From contig OX344763.1 in assembly GCA_947034895.1 (NCBI GenBank), positions 49,289,025 to 49,353,024 on the forward strand: a stretch of DNA of 64,000 nucleotides, in the 5' to 3' direction. Every line of letters starts with the position of its first letter. Position 1 is the stretch's first letter. This document shows positions 47,132 through 59,900 of the stretch, in pieces. A model generated the notes under the pieces. The model was not told where the DNA came from, did no database searches, and saw only the letters and a list, made by a program, of their open reading frames with translations. This DNA is from Rhytidiadelphus loreus. Lineage: Eukaryota > Streptophyta > Bryopsida > Hypnales > Hylocomiaceae. Made by a program: the position numbers and the translations under genes.

Positions 47132-50100
47132 TGTGAGCCCTCAAGTTGGCACTTGGAACTCTGAACTTATTTTTCGCGATTTTTAGTTAATTTTTAAGTG
47201 AAAAATAGGAAAAAACATATAAAAATACAATTATTGTGGGTTTTGGTAGAAGTCCCTACCAAAGAGGTGTGTCATGGCCTTAAATGCGTGAAACACGTAA
47301 GACGTTACATTTTCACTAATTTTAGGTCTTATTAGTATAAATAAGTAGTTAAGTCAAGTAATTCCGAGCGATGTGAGAATTTGAGAGTTAACCAGTCCTA
47401 GTGTCTTGTTCATGTAATACAACAGCTATAAGTATACATGTAACAAACTGGTTAAAAGTTAGAGTCTAGTCCGAATCAGTCCAAATCAAACTCGAAAGAG
47501 TTAGATTTATTGTTTGCAGGTAATTTTGATAAATACATTCATTCGCAGATCAAGATGGAGGAAATGATGATTGGAACATACAGAGAGGTGCTTTTCTAGG
47601 TCAAAGCATGCCAAGAAGTCAAATAGAAGCCCGATCATCCAAGATTCCCCCGGTATCAAGAATAATTTCCCCCCCGGGTGGAAATTATTAAATAATTGCT
47701 AAAAATAGCATTCTTATTGGAGATTTGGTTTTGCCCTTAGTTGATGGACATCTTGTAGAAGATTGCCCAAAAGTTTCGGGATTTTACAAAACTCCACGAT
47801 GACTCCATGGGAAGTCAACCGCTTAAAACTGCATTCGTAAATTCCTAGAAATTACCAATGTTGCGGTAAAATCTCACTAAAAATTAAGATAGTGTTTTGT
47901 GTGCCAATAAAGAGCCCTTTCAAGTTTGAAGACATTCCGACATTCCCAACTACCAGAATTAGAACCGACAGCGAATTTTACAAGAATTTATAACTTGGCG
48001 GTGGGTTGACCGGCGAACCAAGAGCTAGCGGTGTCCGAATGGAGCGTTTCAAGGGTCAATTCTTACTCCCACAAATATTCTAAACCACCCAAGACCGACA
48101 GTTTCATAAAAAATGCAAACTCCAAAAGTTAGATTTTTAACTTTTGTTCTAAGTTACTGTGACTAAAATTTGCGCTTTAAAACGGTTGGAGAGGTAGGGG
48201 TAAGGGTTTCCTTAGGCTAATTGGGGTCTTCTGAACGCGATGGCGCAGTTTGTTTTCAGTTTCGAGTTGTCCCTCAAAAGATAGAGAGGGTCAGCCCTTA
48301 GTTTGACTTTTAAAAGGTAATTTTTGATTAATCTGGGTTGATTTTGCAAATATCTCTTGTAAAATCGAAGATTGGATTTGCCCAAGATACTTGTCTTGCG
48401 TAAGAAGCCATCTTTTGGACTAAAGAAAGACAATTTAGAACTAACCCTAGATTAAAACACAAAATATCTCGGTTAATTAGGTAGGTTTTCAAAATATCTT
48501 TGGGAAAATCAAATATTTGATTTGGGAAAAGATTCTAAGGCCATTTAGGGCCTAGAAGGAACTCGCTTGAGAACCTTCCTTCCCATTAAACAAAGATTAT
48601 TTAAAAAATGCGTTTAGGTAGTTTAGTAAAATATCTAGATTGAAAGTAAAGAAAATAATTACGAACAACTTACCGGGGGGGGCCGGGAGCGAGTATATAA
48701 GGCCCTTCCTTGAGGTTGTTCGTGACCCTCATTCTCTTGTTTCATTCTTGTTGTTGCTCTTGTCGTGCTACCGACACTTGTCGGAGCACTTTTTAAGCCA
48801 AGATTTGGCTATTTTCTTCTATTTTCTTCTATTCTCTTGTACTTTGAAGGTCCGGAGGGCCCCTTCAAAGCTTTGTTTCTTTTCTTGTTTGAATTTGGAG
48901 GCTTCAAGCCCCAAAACTTTGTTGTTCAAGAGTTTAGGTGGAGGAAATCCCCTAACTCTAGTATTATTTGTGTTAACCAACTTATTTCTTGAATTTGGAG
49001 GCTTCAAGCCCCAAAACTTTGACATTTTGGGAGTTGTAGGAGTAGTTTCCGAACTCTACTTTGATATTGTTGTTCTTTTGATACTAACCAACCATTTGTG
49101 TGAATTGAGAATAGTCTGTGAACTTAAAACTTTAAAGCGGTGAAGCTAGACTTTGCCAAAAGGTTTTGAGCATCACCACGTGTCAAAACTCGTTGTATAA
49201 CGGGTGTTTGGTTTGAATAGTTGCTAATGTTCGGTTAAACACTGTCATGTGTACCTCCTTTAGTGATTAAACTTAAAACTTTGCTTTGAATTTTGGAAAT
49301 TAGTTTTTAATGTTCGGTTAAACACTGTCATATGTACCTCCTTTAAGAATTAAGTTTTCAAAATACTACTTTGGATCCTTGGATACTGGTTATTCCTGGG
49401 GTTGCTCCCACACGGCGGAGCTTTGACCTGGAAACCTGGAAACGGGTACTTGAAACTTTGATTTGTCAGTTAATTCTTGGGGTTGCTCCCACACGGCGGA
49501 GCTTTGACTTTGAAACCTGGAAACGGGTACTTGAAACTTTGATTTGACCGTTAATTCCTGGGGTTGCTCCCACACGGCGAAGCTTTGACTCTGAAGGTTA
49601 AAATTTATTTTTAAACTGACCATCTAATCGTAATTTTAACCTGCATGGTGAAGCTTTGAACCAGAGGAATCAATGGAATAAGGTTCTTTTGAAACTTATT
49701 TAAAGCGCCAACCGTTGATAATTGTTCATTTTTCATGTGGTGACTGTAGAGGAGGTATTTGGTTTAATCTTGTCATTGGCGGTGTGTTCATTTGAATGGT
49801 TTTGCTTCTTTTTTCTTGCCTTTTTAATTCATTATAATTGGTTGTCTTTATTTTGCATTCATTAAAATTCACACTTTTACTTAATCATTAATTTGGTGTG
49901 CTTAATTTATATTAAGTATTCTCACATTAGTAAAAGTTCAGAATATCACATTTAGTTCATTATCCAAAATTTCAGTTGTCATTAAAATTCAGCCAGCCTT
50001 AAGGGATTCAGTTGCAAGGAGCGACGTGACTGGGCAACTGGAAAGGGACGACCAGAACGAGGCGAAACGGGCGACAGAACGGGCGACCAGAACGGGGCGA

Positions 50101-52226
50101 CCGGAATGGGCAACGGAACGGGCGACCGGACGAGCACCAATCACGCCTCGCCACGTGTCGATCGGTAGCAGCACGGGGTGACCAACAAGCAGCAACAGCA
50201 AAGGGGGGGGGCTCTCAGCTTGCATACTCCAGACAGTACGATCAAAACTTTGACCCATTGTTATTAAAGTGAGTCCATATACAAATGGATGTGGAAACTT
50301 GAAATCCAAACCTATTTGAAGGTTGGCCGTTGCTCGCCACACCTCAACTTTGTGTTTAAAATAAAATTTGAACACTAAACTAACAATTTCTCTCCATTCT
50401 TGAATCTCTCGAATCCGCTCCAAAGCCATAGCCAAAATTTCAACAACAACAACAACAAACCAACAATTGGAAGAAGAAGGGGAATAAGAAGGAAAGAATT
50501 CGACACGTGAAGAAATTAGAAGACTAAAAAACTATTAAGGTAAGAATCTAACTATTCATCAATTAATTGTTTTGGTATTGTTTATTCGGTTTATTCTTTT
50601 CACTATTCATGGTTAGATTTGTTTTAGATTATTTAAGATTATTTTATTAGATTACTATTCATTCATTTGGTTTTAGTTATTAATTAGGATTCCAAAGCCA
50701 AATTAGTTGTTTGTTTGTAGTTTGGGGAATTTGTTTTATTAGGCCTAATAAGCCAAAACAATAAAAACAAACAACAACTAATATCTTGGAATATTTAACA
50801 AAACAACTATTAAAAAATTGGCAATCGAATAAAACTACTATTCATTGAAAACTTGGGAAAAATGAATTAAATTTATCATTTAATTTAAATTCCTAAAATC
50901 AAAGGATTAGTTTTAAATTGCCAAAACTAACAAACTTGGAATTTTTAGATAGGTTTAGAAACAATAATAACTAAGATTTCTTTCAAATTCATGAAAGACA
51001 ATGGAAAATTTCGAGGAGACGATTATGATGGTGTTTTGCGATGATGGGACGATCGACATTCTCGACACCAAGGTATGATTTCAAATTTTATCTTTTGTCT
51101 TTTCTTTTGCTTTCATTTAAAAAAAAATTTAGATTAGAAAATTAAAACTAACAAATTAACCATTAAGAAGCCAATAGCTAGTAGAATTTAAATTGTTAGA
51201 AAACCTTTGAAAATTTATCCAAAATCGTAAAAAAGTAATAATTAGATTAACTTTGAATTAATTTGGAAAACGAAATAGTAATCTCATCCAAAAGAATCTC
51301 AAAAGGAATCTAATTTAATTTAAGAACTTAGGAAATATTAGAATAATTAGGGAAAGTCAAAACCTAATTTGTCTACTTATTCTCTTGAAAATTATTAAAG
51401 GAAGGAATTCCATCCAACCAAGGGGAATTTTCATCCATTTAAAAGTTTTCACCTAAAAGTTCTAAATTCTTACTTTTTATCTTAACAAGAAGTTAATTAA
51501 TCACTTTACTCATAAAAACCATAAAACCCTAAAAAATCACTAAATTTAGAATAATAACTTAGAATTAGGATTAATTAAAAACCAATTAGGAATATTCTCA
51601 AGGCACGACTAGGGAATCTTTTGAAAACATAATCTTTTAAAGAATCTTTTGAAGATTCTAAATACACCTTTTACTTTTTAAATTACTTTAATTTGGAAAG
51701 ATTAAAGGGTGGATGAAGTTTTGACCTAATTTTGGATGAAAAATCTTAAAATAGGTCAAAATTAGGTTTTCTCTAAAAATTCCGTTAAATAACTTAATTA
51801 ACCTTCGAACCCTGAAATTTAGATTTATTTTACATTATTTTGCTATTTTTAGTTGACGAATGAAGTTTTTAGAATAGAATTAGGTACGAATTTCATCCAC
51901 ACATAACTTTCATTAGGAATATCAGAATCCAACTTGCTTTACCATTTTGGAAAGGACAAATTGTATTCTTTGAATTAGTTTAGGTAGAATTTTATTTTAG
52001 CTAGAAGTTTAAATCACAATTAACTAACCCTTAACAACCGTTAATTCTTAACTATTAGAGTGTTTAGAAGTACTTAAAATAGGTAAAAATCAACATAACA
52101 AAGTGTCCATTGCTTGGAAGGCCAAAGAACACTACGTTTACATTTCACCCTTACAATTTGCTAACTTATGCCGCTAAAACCTGTGTGCAACTTTCTGACT
52201 TAAGGGTGGAGTTAGAAACACTCACA
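47132..52226. mobile_element. Long LTR-like unit, copy 2 (probable solo LTR)
   Basis: A 5095-bp relative of the unit at 17582-22992 with the same ends (TGTGAGCCCTC and ACACTCACA). Flanks are AGCAC (47127-47131) and GGCAC (52227-52231), a 5-bp duplication with one mismatch. The two copies align end to end. Copy 2 lacks the 207-bp MITE and differs around 50.0-50.45 kb, where copy 1 has a different GC-rich stretch at 20.5-20.85 kb. No retroviral genes are present. The separate target duplications argue that the 24 kb between the copies is not one element's interior. Confidence 0.8.
48694..48701 (+). promoter_or_regulatory. TATA box of LTR copy 2
   Basis: GAGTATATAAGGCCC in the same context as at 19143, about 1.56 kb from the unit start. 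Conservation between copies supports a promoter. Confidence 0.65.
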
Positions 52227-52231
52227 GGCAC

Positions 52232-54480
52232 ATGGCTCATTAAAAGAAAAGTTCCTTGGTGTATAAAGATCCATAGAAGTAGTTTGATTTTTTTTCTCTA
52301 AACATTTCGTAATTTACGTATAATTCCCCAAACTATAAAAAATCATTTATTTAAAGGTTTAGGATTGTAAATGTTGAAGTTGTAAGTTTACTTCGAAAAT
52401 AATCATGGATATAATACATTCAGTGCAAGCTATTTTTTTTATACATTATATATACCAAATTTGGTATAGTCCATCGTATTTAGGATGCATGAAATGTCAA
52501 ATGTCATAAAGAAAGATTGAAAGAGCATATAGATTTTAAATAATAGAAGTTTTGAAAACTTGGAGCATTGAAAGAGACAAGGAGAGCACTATCAATTATG
52601 CCAATCATAAGTCACAAATCATTGTACCTAGTGGCACACTTTCAATATCTAGTAGAATCATGAATGACAATTATGAGAGTGAATGTCTATTTATGGTGAC
52701 TAATTATTTTCAATGAGTAGTGAAACGAAACAAGTAAATTTAACTTACATATGATTTTGAATTTGAGTTATTTGTTACAATAATTAACTATATACTTTAA
52801 ATCCAAAAATGAAAACTTTGTATTTTTTTTTTCCTCTAACACCTAATAATTTGTTTTACTCCAACCTCACGTTCATGTTCTATGATTTTTTGGTTAAAAA
52901 ATGAAATCACTCTTACTTCCAATTATTCGGGCTTTGATTTCAATTATAGTTTTCTTACATCCAATGCAATTGTGAGAAGTTTGTGAATTTCATTTAGCAC
53001 CAAAAGAAATTAACAAAAAATTCATTTGCAATTTTGAAAATACATGCTAAACATAGCTAAATTGTAGAATTTCAATTTCAAGAGGCTACTAGCATAATTT
53101 ATATGTTATTAGAATTATATTTTAAAGTATTTTCATTCTTGTATATCTGGAGGCCGTTTTTGAACAATGTAATATATGATTCTAAGAAGTCGTAGTTTTT
53201 GATAATTTTTATAATCGATTCATTCTAATTTCTAAAGAACAACGTCTTATTTATTTGGAAATAGTCAATTTCATTGGTTTATATTTTTCAATGGACACTT
53301 TGTAGTTACTATAGAATAGAAAAAAGAAAACCATTTAGAATTCACAATGAAGGATAATTAAGAGCCAATATCCCTCTAAACAATAAAAATAGTGTGGAAT
53401 CAAATTTTGTTTATGTGGAGGGCTGAAGTTTATTTGGAAGAGTTATGGACTAACATTTGATCTTGCCTTTACATTCCCTAATTTTCTTAAATACGTACCT
53501 AACTTGGATTCTTTTTTCACCAATTTTTGAGAACATCATGCAATGAAAAGTACAACAAATTCTAACGTTCTTTATCTTTTTTTTCTACTTTATAATTTTT
53601 CAATGTATTCTTTCTCGCAAGACACTAAATCATGCTTTGTCACAAAGTGTTGAAGTGGGCCAATAGAGTAGTTTGGGGGTTCGTTGGGGTAAAATAAAAA
53701 TGAAATTCCCATATTTTGGGTTTTGAGTATGGTCTCTACAGTGGAAAGTTTAGTACTTCTTCAACAATCGATATTCGAAAATTATAAATATCAACTACAG
53801 GTTTCAACTGACTATCGTCTTCAAATACTCTAAGTAATGGCAATTGTAGAAATAAAATAATTACATAAAAATGAAATGTTTCCAATGAAAATCTTCTTAA
53901 TACGTGGTACACAATTTTTATACCTCATTGATACGGCAAAAACACATGCGCAGATTGCTTAACTTTAGAAAGAGATTGAAGGTGTTTTTTTAAAGAAATC
54001 AATACCGCGGAATCAATTGTTTTAATAAATAGAAAAGTATTATTTGAAAGTAAAAATATTGTAGAAGATGTTCCCTTTTTTTTAAACAATTTCGAGGATG
54101 AATAGTTGCATTTCTATTCTATACAGAAGAATTCACTGTCATGCATTGGACATTTAGTGTCCACGGTAGCGTATAGGGCTAAGTGGTTCACAATCAAAGG
54201 TTATAGCATACATGAACCCTTAAGCACTTTTACGTTTATATTTTGGACAATGAATAGAGGTCTTGCAGGCGTTGTTTCATCCAACTACCTTGTCATTCAT
54301 CCAATGTAATATTTGAATCTTGAGAAGACAACCTTCTTTTATGCCCAATTTCATGAAATTTTGGTAAATGGTGTTATTGTACAAAGGTATAAAACAAAAA
54401 GAGTCAAAATTTCAAAAATGATATATGCGTTAAGGTGTTAAATATTATTGAAGAAGGCCTACGTATAAAAGAGGCTTCGA
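52232..54480. other. AT-rich noncoding DNA
   Basis: The first 70 bp are the remainder of the interrupted satellite unit. Beyond that no repeat structure or coding similarity is seen. Short frames (for example 54106-54309) are unsupported. Confidence 0.5.
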
Positions 54481-54495
54481 TTGAAAGCAAACATC

Positions 54496-54625
54496 CGGGC
54501 GGGTATGAGCATTAGGCAGGTATAAGTACCAAGCAGGTACAAGTATTGGGCGGATATGGCCAACGGGCGGGTATGAGTATTGGGCAGGTACAAGCATAGG
54601 TCGGGTATGAATATCAGGCAGGTTT
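54496..54625 (+). repeat. GGGTAT/GCAGGTA short repeats at the 5' edge of element B
   Basis: GCGGGTATGAG, GCAGGTATAAG, GCAGGTACAAG, GCGGATATGG, GCGGGTATGAG, GCAGGTACAAG, TCGGGTATGAA and GCAGGTTTGAG follow at about 17-bp steps. The spacing and core resemble the shorter set at 2900-2955 before element A. Confidence 0.65.
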
Positions 54626-56844
54626 GAGGTCATCGTGAACGGGTTAGGGTTTCACACTCCATCTTTTTGGGCTGTGCGATGTTTTGGGTTGTGCATTGGA
54701 TTGTACATTGCGCAATTTCTTTGTGTGTTGTTTTTTGTCAGTGCTTTAGTGAGGTCTTGACGGTGGTTGGAGGAGGTTGGCGGACTTTGTGGGTGGAGGA
54801 GGTTGGCATGCTTGAGTGAAGTCTTCACGGTGGTTGGAGGAGATTGGCGGACTTCGAGGAGCTGGATGCACCTTCGATGAGTGTCTGGAAGCTGATTTGT
54901 GAGGTAAAGTAATTCTCACATTCTTTGTGGATTTGCGTGTAAATTTGTAGGAAGTTCATGCTTTTAGGAAATTCATTGTAGGTTTTTGAGGTAGCACGCG
55001 TGCAGGGTCTGTTCCGTAGGGTTTCCAACAGGTTGCGAAATTTTTTTCTCAGAAATTGTGGCTTGCACGAAATCAATTTTCAAATGAAAAATGAATGAAT
55101 TTGCTAGTTTGCGTAGCAAATTTCAACGCACTTAAGATCTTTGCTTCTATTTCTTGCTTGGGCCGGTCGGTCCAACTCGGAGAATTTAAATTCAAAATTC
55201 GTTACCTTAACTGCGGAGCATGAAAATGTGTTTCTTCGTGATTGCTGTGTAAACGTTGGGATTTCTGTTCGGAACTGTTGCTGTTGCGAGATCTTCTGTA
55301 TTTGGTACTTTTGCTGAGTAAACAACGGGATCTTGCACGTAATCTTCTATTGCAATGATACCTAATCAAGCTCACCTCACCCTTTTTCGTTTGTTGACCT
55401 ATTAATTAGTACCCCTGCGAGATTGGAAGGCTTGAAATACGTCATCTATGTTAATTCCTTTGGTACTTTTAGTGAGTGCACGGATCCAACTAGTTCTGTC
55501 CTCGTAGTTCTTGCAGCTACGAGGCATGCCTTGCCTGTCTTCCTAGTTGCTGTACTCTTCATCGTTGTGAATGTGGCAATCTTGTGTCTTCATTTACGGG
55601 GAGGGACTCGGTGAGGTTCACTTTGCAATGTAAACATGCCTACAGGTGCACAACTTACAGTGTGCCTTATGTCGGGTCACCAAGTGATCTGTAGAACAAT
55701 TTCTTGAGCTACGATTTAGCCATTTGGAGCAATACTTGGGTCATCCTAGTCTCATCCAAGTTTTTGATTTATTGTGGCTATGTTATTTTTATTTCAGAAT
55801 CAGTTCATATTAGAAGAACTCAAGGGCTTGCGAAGGAAGGTAGTTCGTGAAGCTGGGAGGTCTTGGAGGAAGTTTCTGGACTTTGAGGAGCTCGGTACAC
55901 TAGCTTGGACCAATCTGTATAATCTGATTTGTGAGGTACTGAATTTCACTTGTTATTGCTGGACTTGACATGGAATTTGTGGGAAGTTCATGCTTTATAA
56001 ATATTTGTTTTAGGGTTTCCAAGTGGCACGCTCGCAAGGTTGTTTCGTTGTTTTTCTAAATCATACGAGAGTTGTTGTTGCTTAAACTAGGAGCCACTAC
56101 TGCATTGTAAGCGTGAGTTTGGATTTAGGGTTCGAGATTCAGTTAGATTTCTGATTCAAGCACGCAGGGTTAGAGATTCAGTCAAATTTCTTATTCAAGC
56201 GTGCAGTTTTGTCGTTCCCAATCTATAGTCTAGTAATAGACAAAAGTTGGAATACGTATTTAATTCCATAACCGGATTGAACCTGCAGTATCCAAGCTTT
56301 GTTTAGCGATTGCAACTTTATTGCTAGCAAAATTAGTTCAAATTCTGTAGTTAAAAGGAAACCCTAAAATTTGAGATTGAATTCTTGGCGCTGAACCGCT
56401 ATTGTAGAAATTTCAGAAGTTACCTAAGAAAACAAGAAACCCTAATCTAAATCCAAAGCCTGTGAGTTGTAAAAAATGAGTCATTTTAGCACAGCTCGTG
56501 CTAAATGACAGCAACACATGGACGAAAACTACAGAAAACACTACCAAATTAAAATACCACAGGCATCAATCTGCATGTTTAGCGCGAGTCGTGCTAAATA
56601 GCACATCCACGACGACCCATGATTGAAACAATTCAACGTGAACCTAACCCCTGTTGGCATGCTATATCATAGCATTTGCAAAACACCTGCATGTTGCATG
56701 TATGTCATCTCGAAATCCCTACTTGCCAAAACAGTTGCAGATCATAGACTGTGTACACATAACTACCCAGACACTTTAGCGCAGTTCGCGCTAAACAACA
56801 AACACATCACAACTCATCTCACTTGTTTGTCGTGTGATTACAGA
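54626..56844 (+). other. Leader of element B with duplicated exon-intron-like units and palindromes
   Basis: The block at about 54.84-55.03 kb (GGACTTCGAGGAGCT, GCTGATTTGTGAGGTA, GAAGTTCATGCTTT) recurs at 55.86-56.05 kb. This looks like a tandemly duplicated noncoding exon with its GT donor. TTCAGAATCAG at 55794 and ATTACAG at 56843 are plausible acceptors. Three palindromes of the element B type lie near its end. No coding sequence is supported. Confidence 0.45.
56482..56798 (+). repeat. Element B palindromes, leader sites
   Basis: Sites at 56482-56508 (CATTTTAGCAC AGCTC GTGCTAAATGA), 56575-56601 (ATGTTTAGCGC GAGTC GTGCTAAATAG) and 56772-56798 (CACTTTAGCGC AGTTC GCGCTAAACAA). The arms are 8-10 bp and the centre 5 bp. 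TAGCAC pairs with GTGCTA at one site and TAGCGC with GCGCTA at another, so symmetry is kept while sequence changes. Confidence 0.85.
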
Positions 56845-57583
56845 ATGGAAAACTAGATCAAGGCTCTGGAAATGTACTTCAAGAAGTGTGAAGTGCAGCT
56901 TCTCGAGGACGATAAAAGTGCAGACGAAAACCTCATCGAAGGAGAATATTAGGAGTTCAAAGAACTAGACAAAATAGAATCATGGAGTTTCTTCATGATT
57001 CCATTTATAAACCAAATCTGCTTCTCTTACAAGTTTAAAAATGCATAGTGCCAACTACAACTCTCTTTCCACGAGAAAATCAAGGATGTAGAAGCAGACA
57101 CGCATCCCATGATCAAATTCAAATGTATGACAACCATTCCTAGATCATGCCGACATGATCAATACCATTTTGCTATTTGCATTAACTCCGCTCTCATATC
57201 CTTCCATCTCAGCCCGTTCCTCTTAAATCTCAAACCTACTCCCTACTGCGATGAGATCAAGGAGTTGGAAAAAAAGCTAGACAACAATGAGTGGAAGAAT
57301 GCCAATGGAACTCCTCTTTCATGGAAAAGACTATGTAGTAAAATTCGTATGTTGTTCAACGAATTTCACACGCTCAAAGGAAAGATGGAGATGCAGTAGG
57401 AGTATTACAGACCTCGGTCAATATCAAAGGAGATTATGCATCCCGAAGTCAGCCAAACATCAAAACTCAAAGTAAAGCAGTGTGGACGTGCATGAGAGGG
57501 AATACTTCCGTAAATGGAACTGCTTTGTTGTGTGGTCCCAAGACGCTGAGAAGTTGCGATCCATCTCCACGTATTACAACTGC
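56845..57583 (+). pseudogene. Element B gene, 5' part: N-terminal region to the ParB-like domain
   Basis: Start ATG 56845 follows an AG. One frame stays open for 184 codons except TAG at 56854, 56950 and 57046, ending at TAG 57397. Each stop follows contexts where CAG fits (MEN*IKALE, EGEY*EFKEL). The piece YCDEIKELEKKLDNN is helical like the matching part of element A. Small frame changes follow: LGQY in one frame and SKEIMHPE in the next stand where element A has NGQHTWKAAKEI. At 57479 a third frame gives EREYFRKWNCFVVWSQD, matching RKWTCEVVWSDN of element A. The CACTA element breaks the gene at 57584. This copy is dead. Confidence 0.65.
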
Positions 57584-59610
57584 CACTACAACAACGGTAG
57601 TGTTTTATGACTGCAAAAATATGACTGAAGATGACTGGCGACTACTCACAGTCATATTCTTAGAGGTCAATACCTTGGGGAGAAATATGACTGCAAAATA
57701 TGATTGCCAGTCGTTTTTGGGTCTTGTACTTCATGGGCGTATATTATACGTCCGATGGGAACACCAAAGTATTTCATAAGGAACGGTAGGGAACTTGTTT
57801 GAGAACATTGAGTTATATTATTGGTCATATTTTCATGGTAGTAACATTTTTTTGTTTTGGGGCAACCTAAAAAAAGCATGGGCAATCAAAAAAAATATAG
57901 ACAAGCCACTGTTTTAAATTTTGAAACCTAATCACCACTTTTTAAGGGTTTTGAAACCCTAGCCACCACTTTTTAGGGTTTTGAAACCCTAGCAATCATT
58001 TTTTTAGGGTTTTGAAATCCTAGCCACTACTTTTGACTCTTCTTCCTTACCTTTTGTTGTCTCTTGTCTCTTTGAGTTCACTCTTGTTTCTTAATTGTTG
58101 TGTTTTGTTGCATCTTGAGTTATTCTTACTTCTTAGAGTTGTTATCTTTTGATGCATCTTCACTCTTGCTTCTTGTTTTTTTCTTGCATCTTAATTCTTT
58201 CTTCTTTCTTACTTTTTGTTCTCTCTTTTTGTTTTTTGCTTCTTTTTGTTGCATCTTAACTCTTTTTTGTTGTTTCTTGTTACCTCTTAGTAGTTGCTCC
58301 TTATTGTTTTTTGTGCATCTTAACTTGTATTTGTTGTTATCTTTTGGCACTTGTTGCCTTTTTTTTTCTTGTTCCGTGAATCACCATTGTTTTTCTTCTT
58401 CCCCTCAATTTGTATTACATATTTTCTATTGTTGTAAACTTTTGAAGATTGAGCTTTGTTGTATGTTCATTAAAAATTACCTCCTATTTCTTTAATTGTA
58501 TATGCAAGCAACAAAATTGGAACAAAGTTGTTGGAGGCTACTTGCAACTCACTTCATATTATTGTAAGAAATATAGTCTCTATTGACTAGTGTAAATAAT
58601 TCATTGTGATATACATATTTTGTATTTGTGACTAATAAATTATAAATGTCATTGAAAAGAATCACATTCCTTCTTATATATTCCCTCTCCAATATAATTG
58701 TTTCTTGTATATCTTTAAAATCATATGTTTTTGTTTTTAACCACATGAAATCTTTTATTCAATTGTTAAATCATCTTAATGTATGATTGCAAATATGTTT
58801 AGGTATCCTACAACCGTTGTATGATTTGTTCAATTCATAGTTCAAAATACATATCAATAAAAAAATGACTACTTGGAGTCACAAAATGATTATAATAATT
58901 TCCAAAAAATGACTAGGTGCTCTCAATATGACTGAAAAATATGACTAAGAAGAGTCGTTTTACAAATCATCAAAAAATATGACTCACCGTAGTTATATTC
59001 CACATGACTGCAAAATATGACTCACCGTAGTTATATTCCACATGACTGCAAAATATGACTCACCGTAGTCATATTCCACATGACTGCAAAATATGACTCA
59101 CCGTAGTCATATTCCACATGACTGCAAAATATGACTCACCGTAGTCATATTCCACATGACTGCAAAATATGACTCACCGCAATCATATTCCACGTCATCA
59201 AAAAATATGACTTAACGCAGTCATATTCCACAAAATATGACTAAGCAGTCATATTCCACGTCATCAAAAAATATGACTCAATGCAGTCATATTCCACGTC
59301 ATCAAAAAATATGACTCAATGCAGTCATATTCCACGTAGGATTTTTTCATTTACCCGGGCAGCTCAAGAAAAAGTCAAAGAAAGTCAAAATATACGCCTT
59401 GTTGGCATACTATGGCTAATTATGGGTATTTATACCCCTCAACTTATATGACTGCCAATATGATTGATGTCTGAAGCGACTGCTTCTAAACGATTGCTAC
59501 AGTCATATTCCGAATCATCTACAGTGATTTCTGCTCCAGTCATATTTTTTGATTTTACGACTGACTACAGTCGTTTTTTGCAGTCATAAAACACTGCTTT
59601 TGTTGTAGTG
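57584..59610. mobile_element. Non-autonomous CACTA (En/Spm-type) transposon, 2.03 kb
   Basis: Ends are CACTACAACAACGGTAGTG at the left and the complement of CACTGCTTTTGTTGTAGTG at the right. Both continue into TTTTATGACTGCAAAAA. Subterminal arrays carry many ATATGACT and AGTCATATT words in both orientations, densest at 58963-59340, with a 36-bp tandem unit of CACCGTAGTCATATTCCACA type. The interior has four GGGTTTTGAAACCCTAGCCA repeats (57.93-58.03 kb) and a T-rich stretch, but no transposase. Flanks are TGC and CAC, so no clean 3-bp duplication is visible. Removing the element joins ...YYNC to HTNHF in one frame. Confidence 0.85.
58963..59340. repeat. Subterminal repeat array of the CACTA element
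   Basis: About nine units containing CAAAATATGACT then AGTCATATTCCAC, five of them near-identical 36-bp tandems. In CACTA elements such arrays bind the transposase. The motif is itself an inverted pair, ATATGACT and AGTCATAT. Confidence 0.85.
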
Positions 59611-59784
59611 CACACAAATCATTTTGTGGCGGTCCAACCATCTTGGGCGACCAATATCTTGGGAGCACAAAAAGTATGGGAAGATATGGGCAGGCCTGAA
59701 AATCCAACACCAACAAAGTCAGTTGGATCTCTTGCGGCCACAAGAAGGACCGTCGAGAACCGACACAAGAGAGAAGCATTCCAG

Positions 59785-59900
59785 GTGCGTTTTAGCGCGA
59801 GGCAAGCTAAATTGCAACATTGAGAATCCATTACATTAATTTCTCGTGATATATGAACGTGTTTTTTGATTCTGATGACATTTCTCTAAACATGTTTCAG
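59785..59900 (+). other. Intron 1 of element B with a palindrome
   Basis: GTGCGT donor and TTTCAG acceptor, phase 0, at the same protein position as intron 1 of element A. It contains the site 59788-59814 (CGTTTTAGCGC GAGGC AAGCTAAATTG), immediately after the donor. Confidence 0.7.

Noticed and set aside
58100..58495. Frame rich in Leu/Phe as a membrane protein
   Set aside because: It lies in a T-rich low-complexity stretch inside the non-autonomous CACTA element; hydrophobicity follows from TTT/CTT codons.
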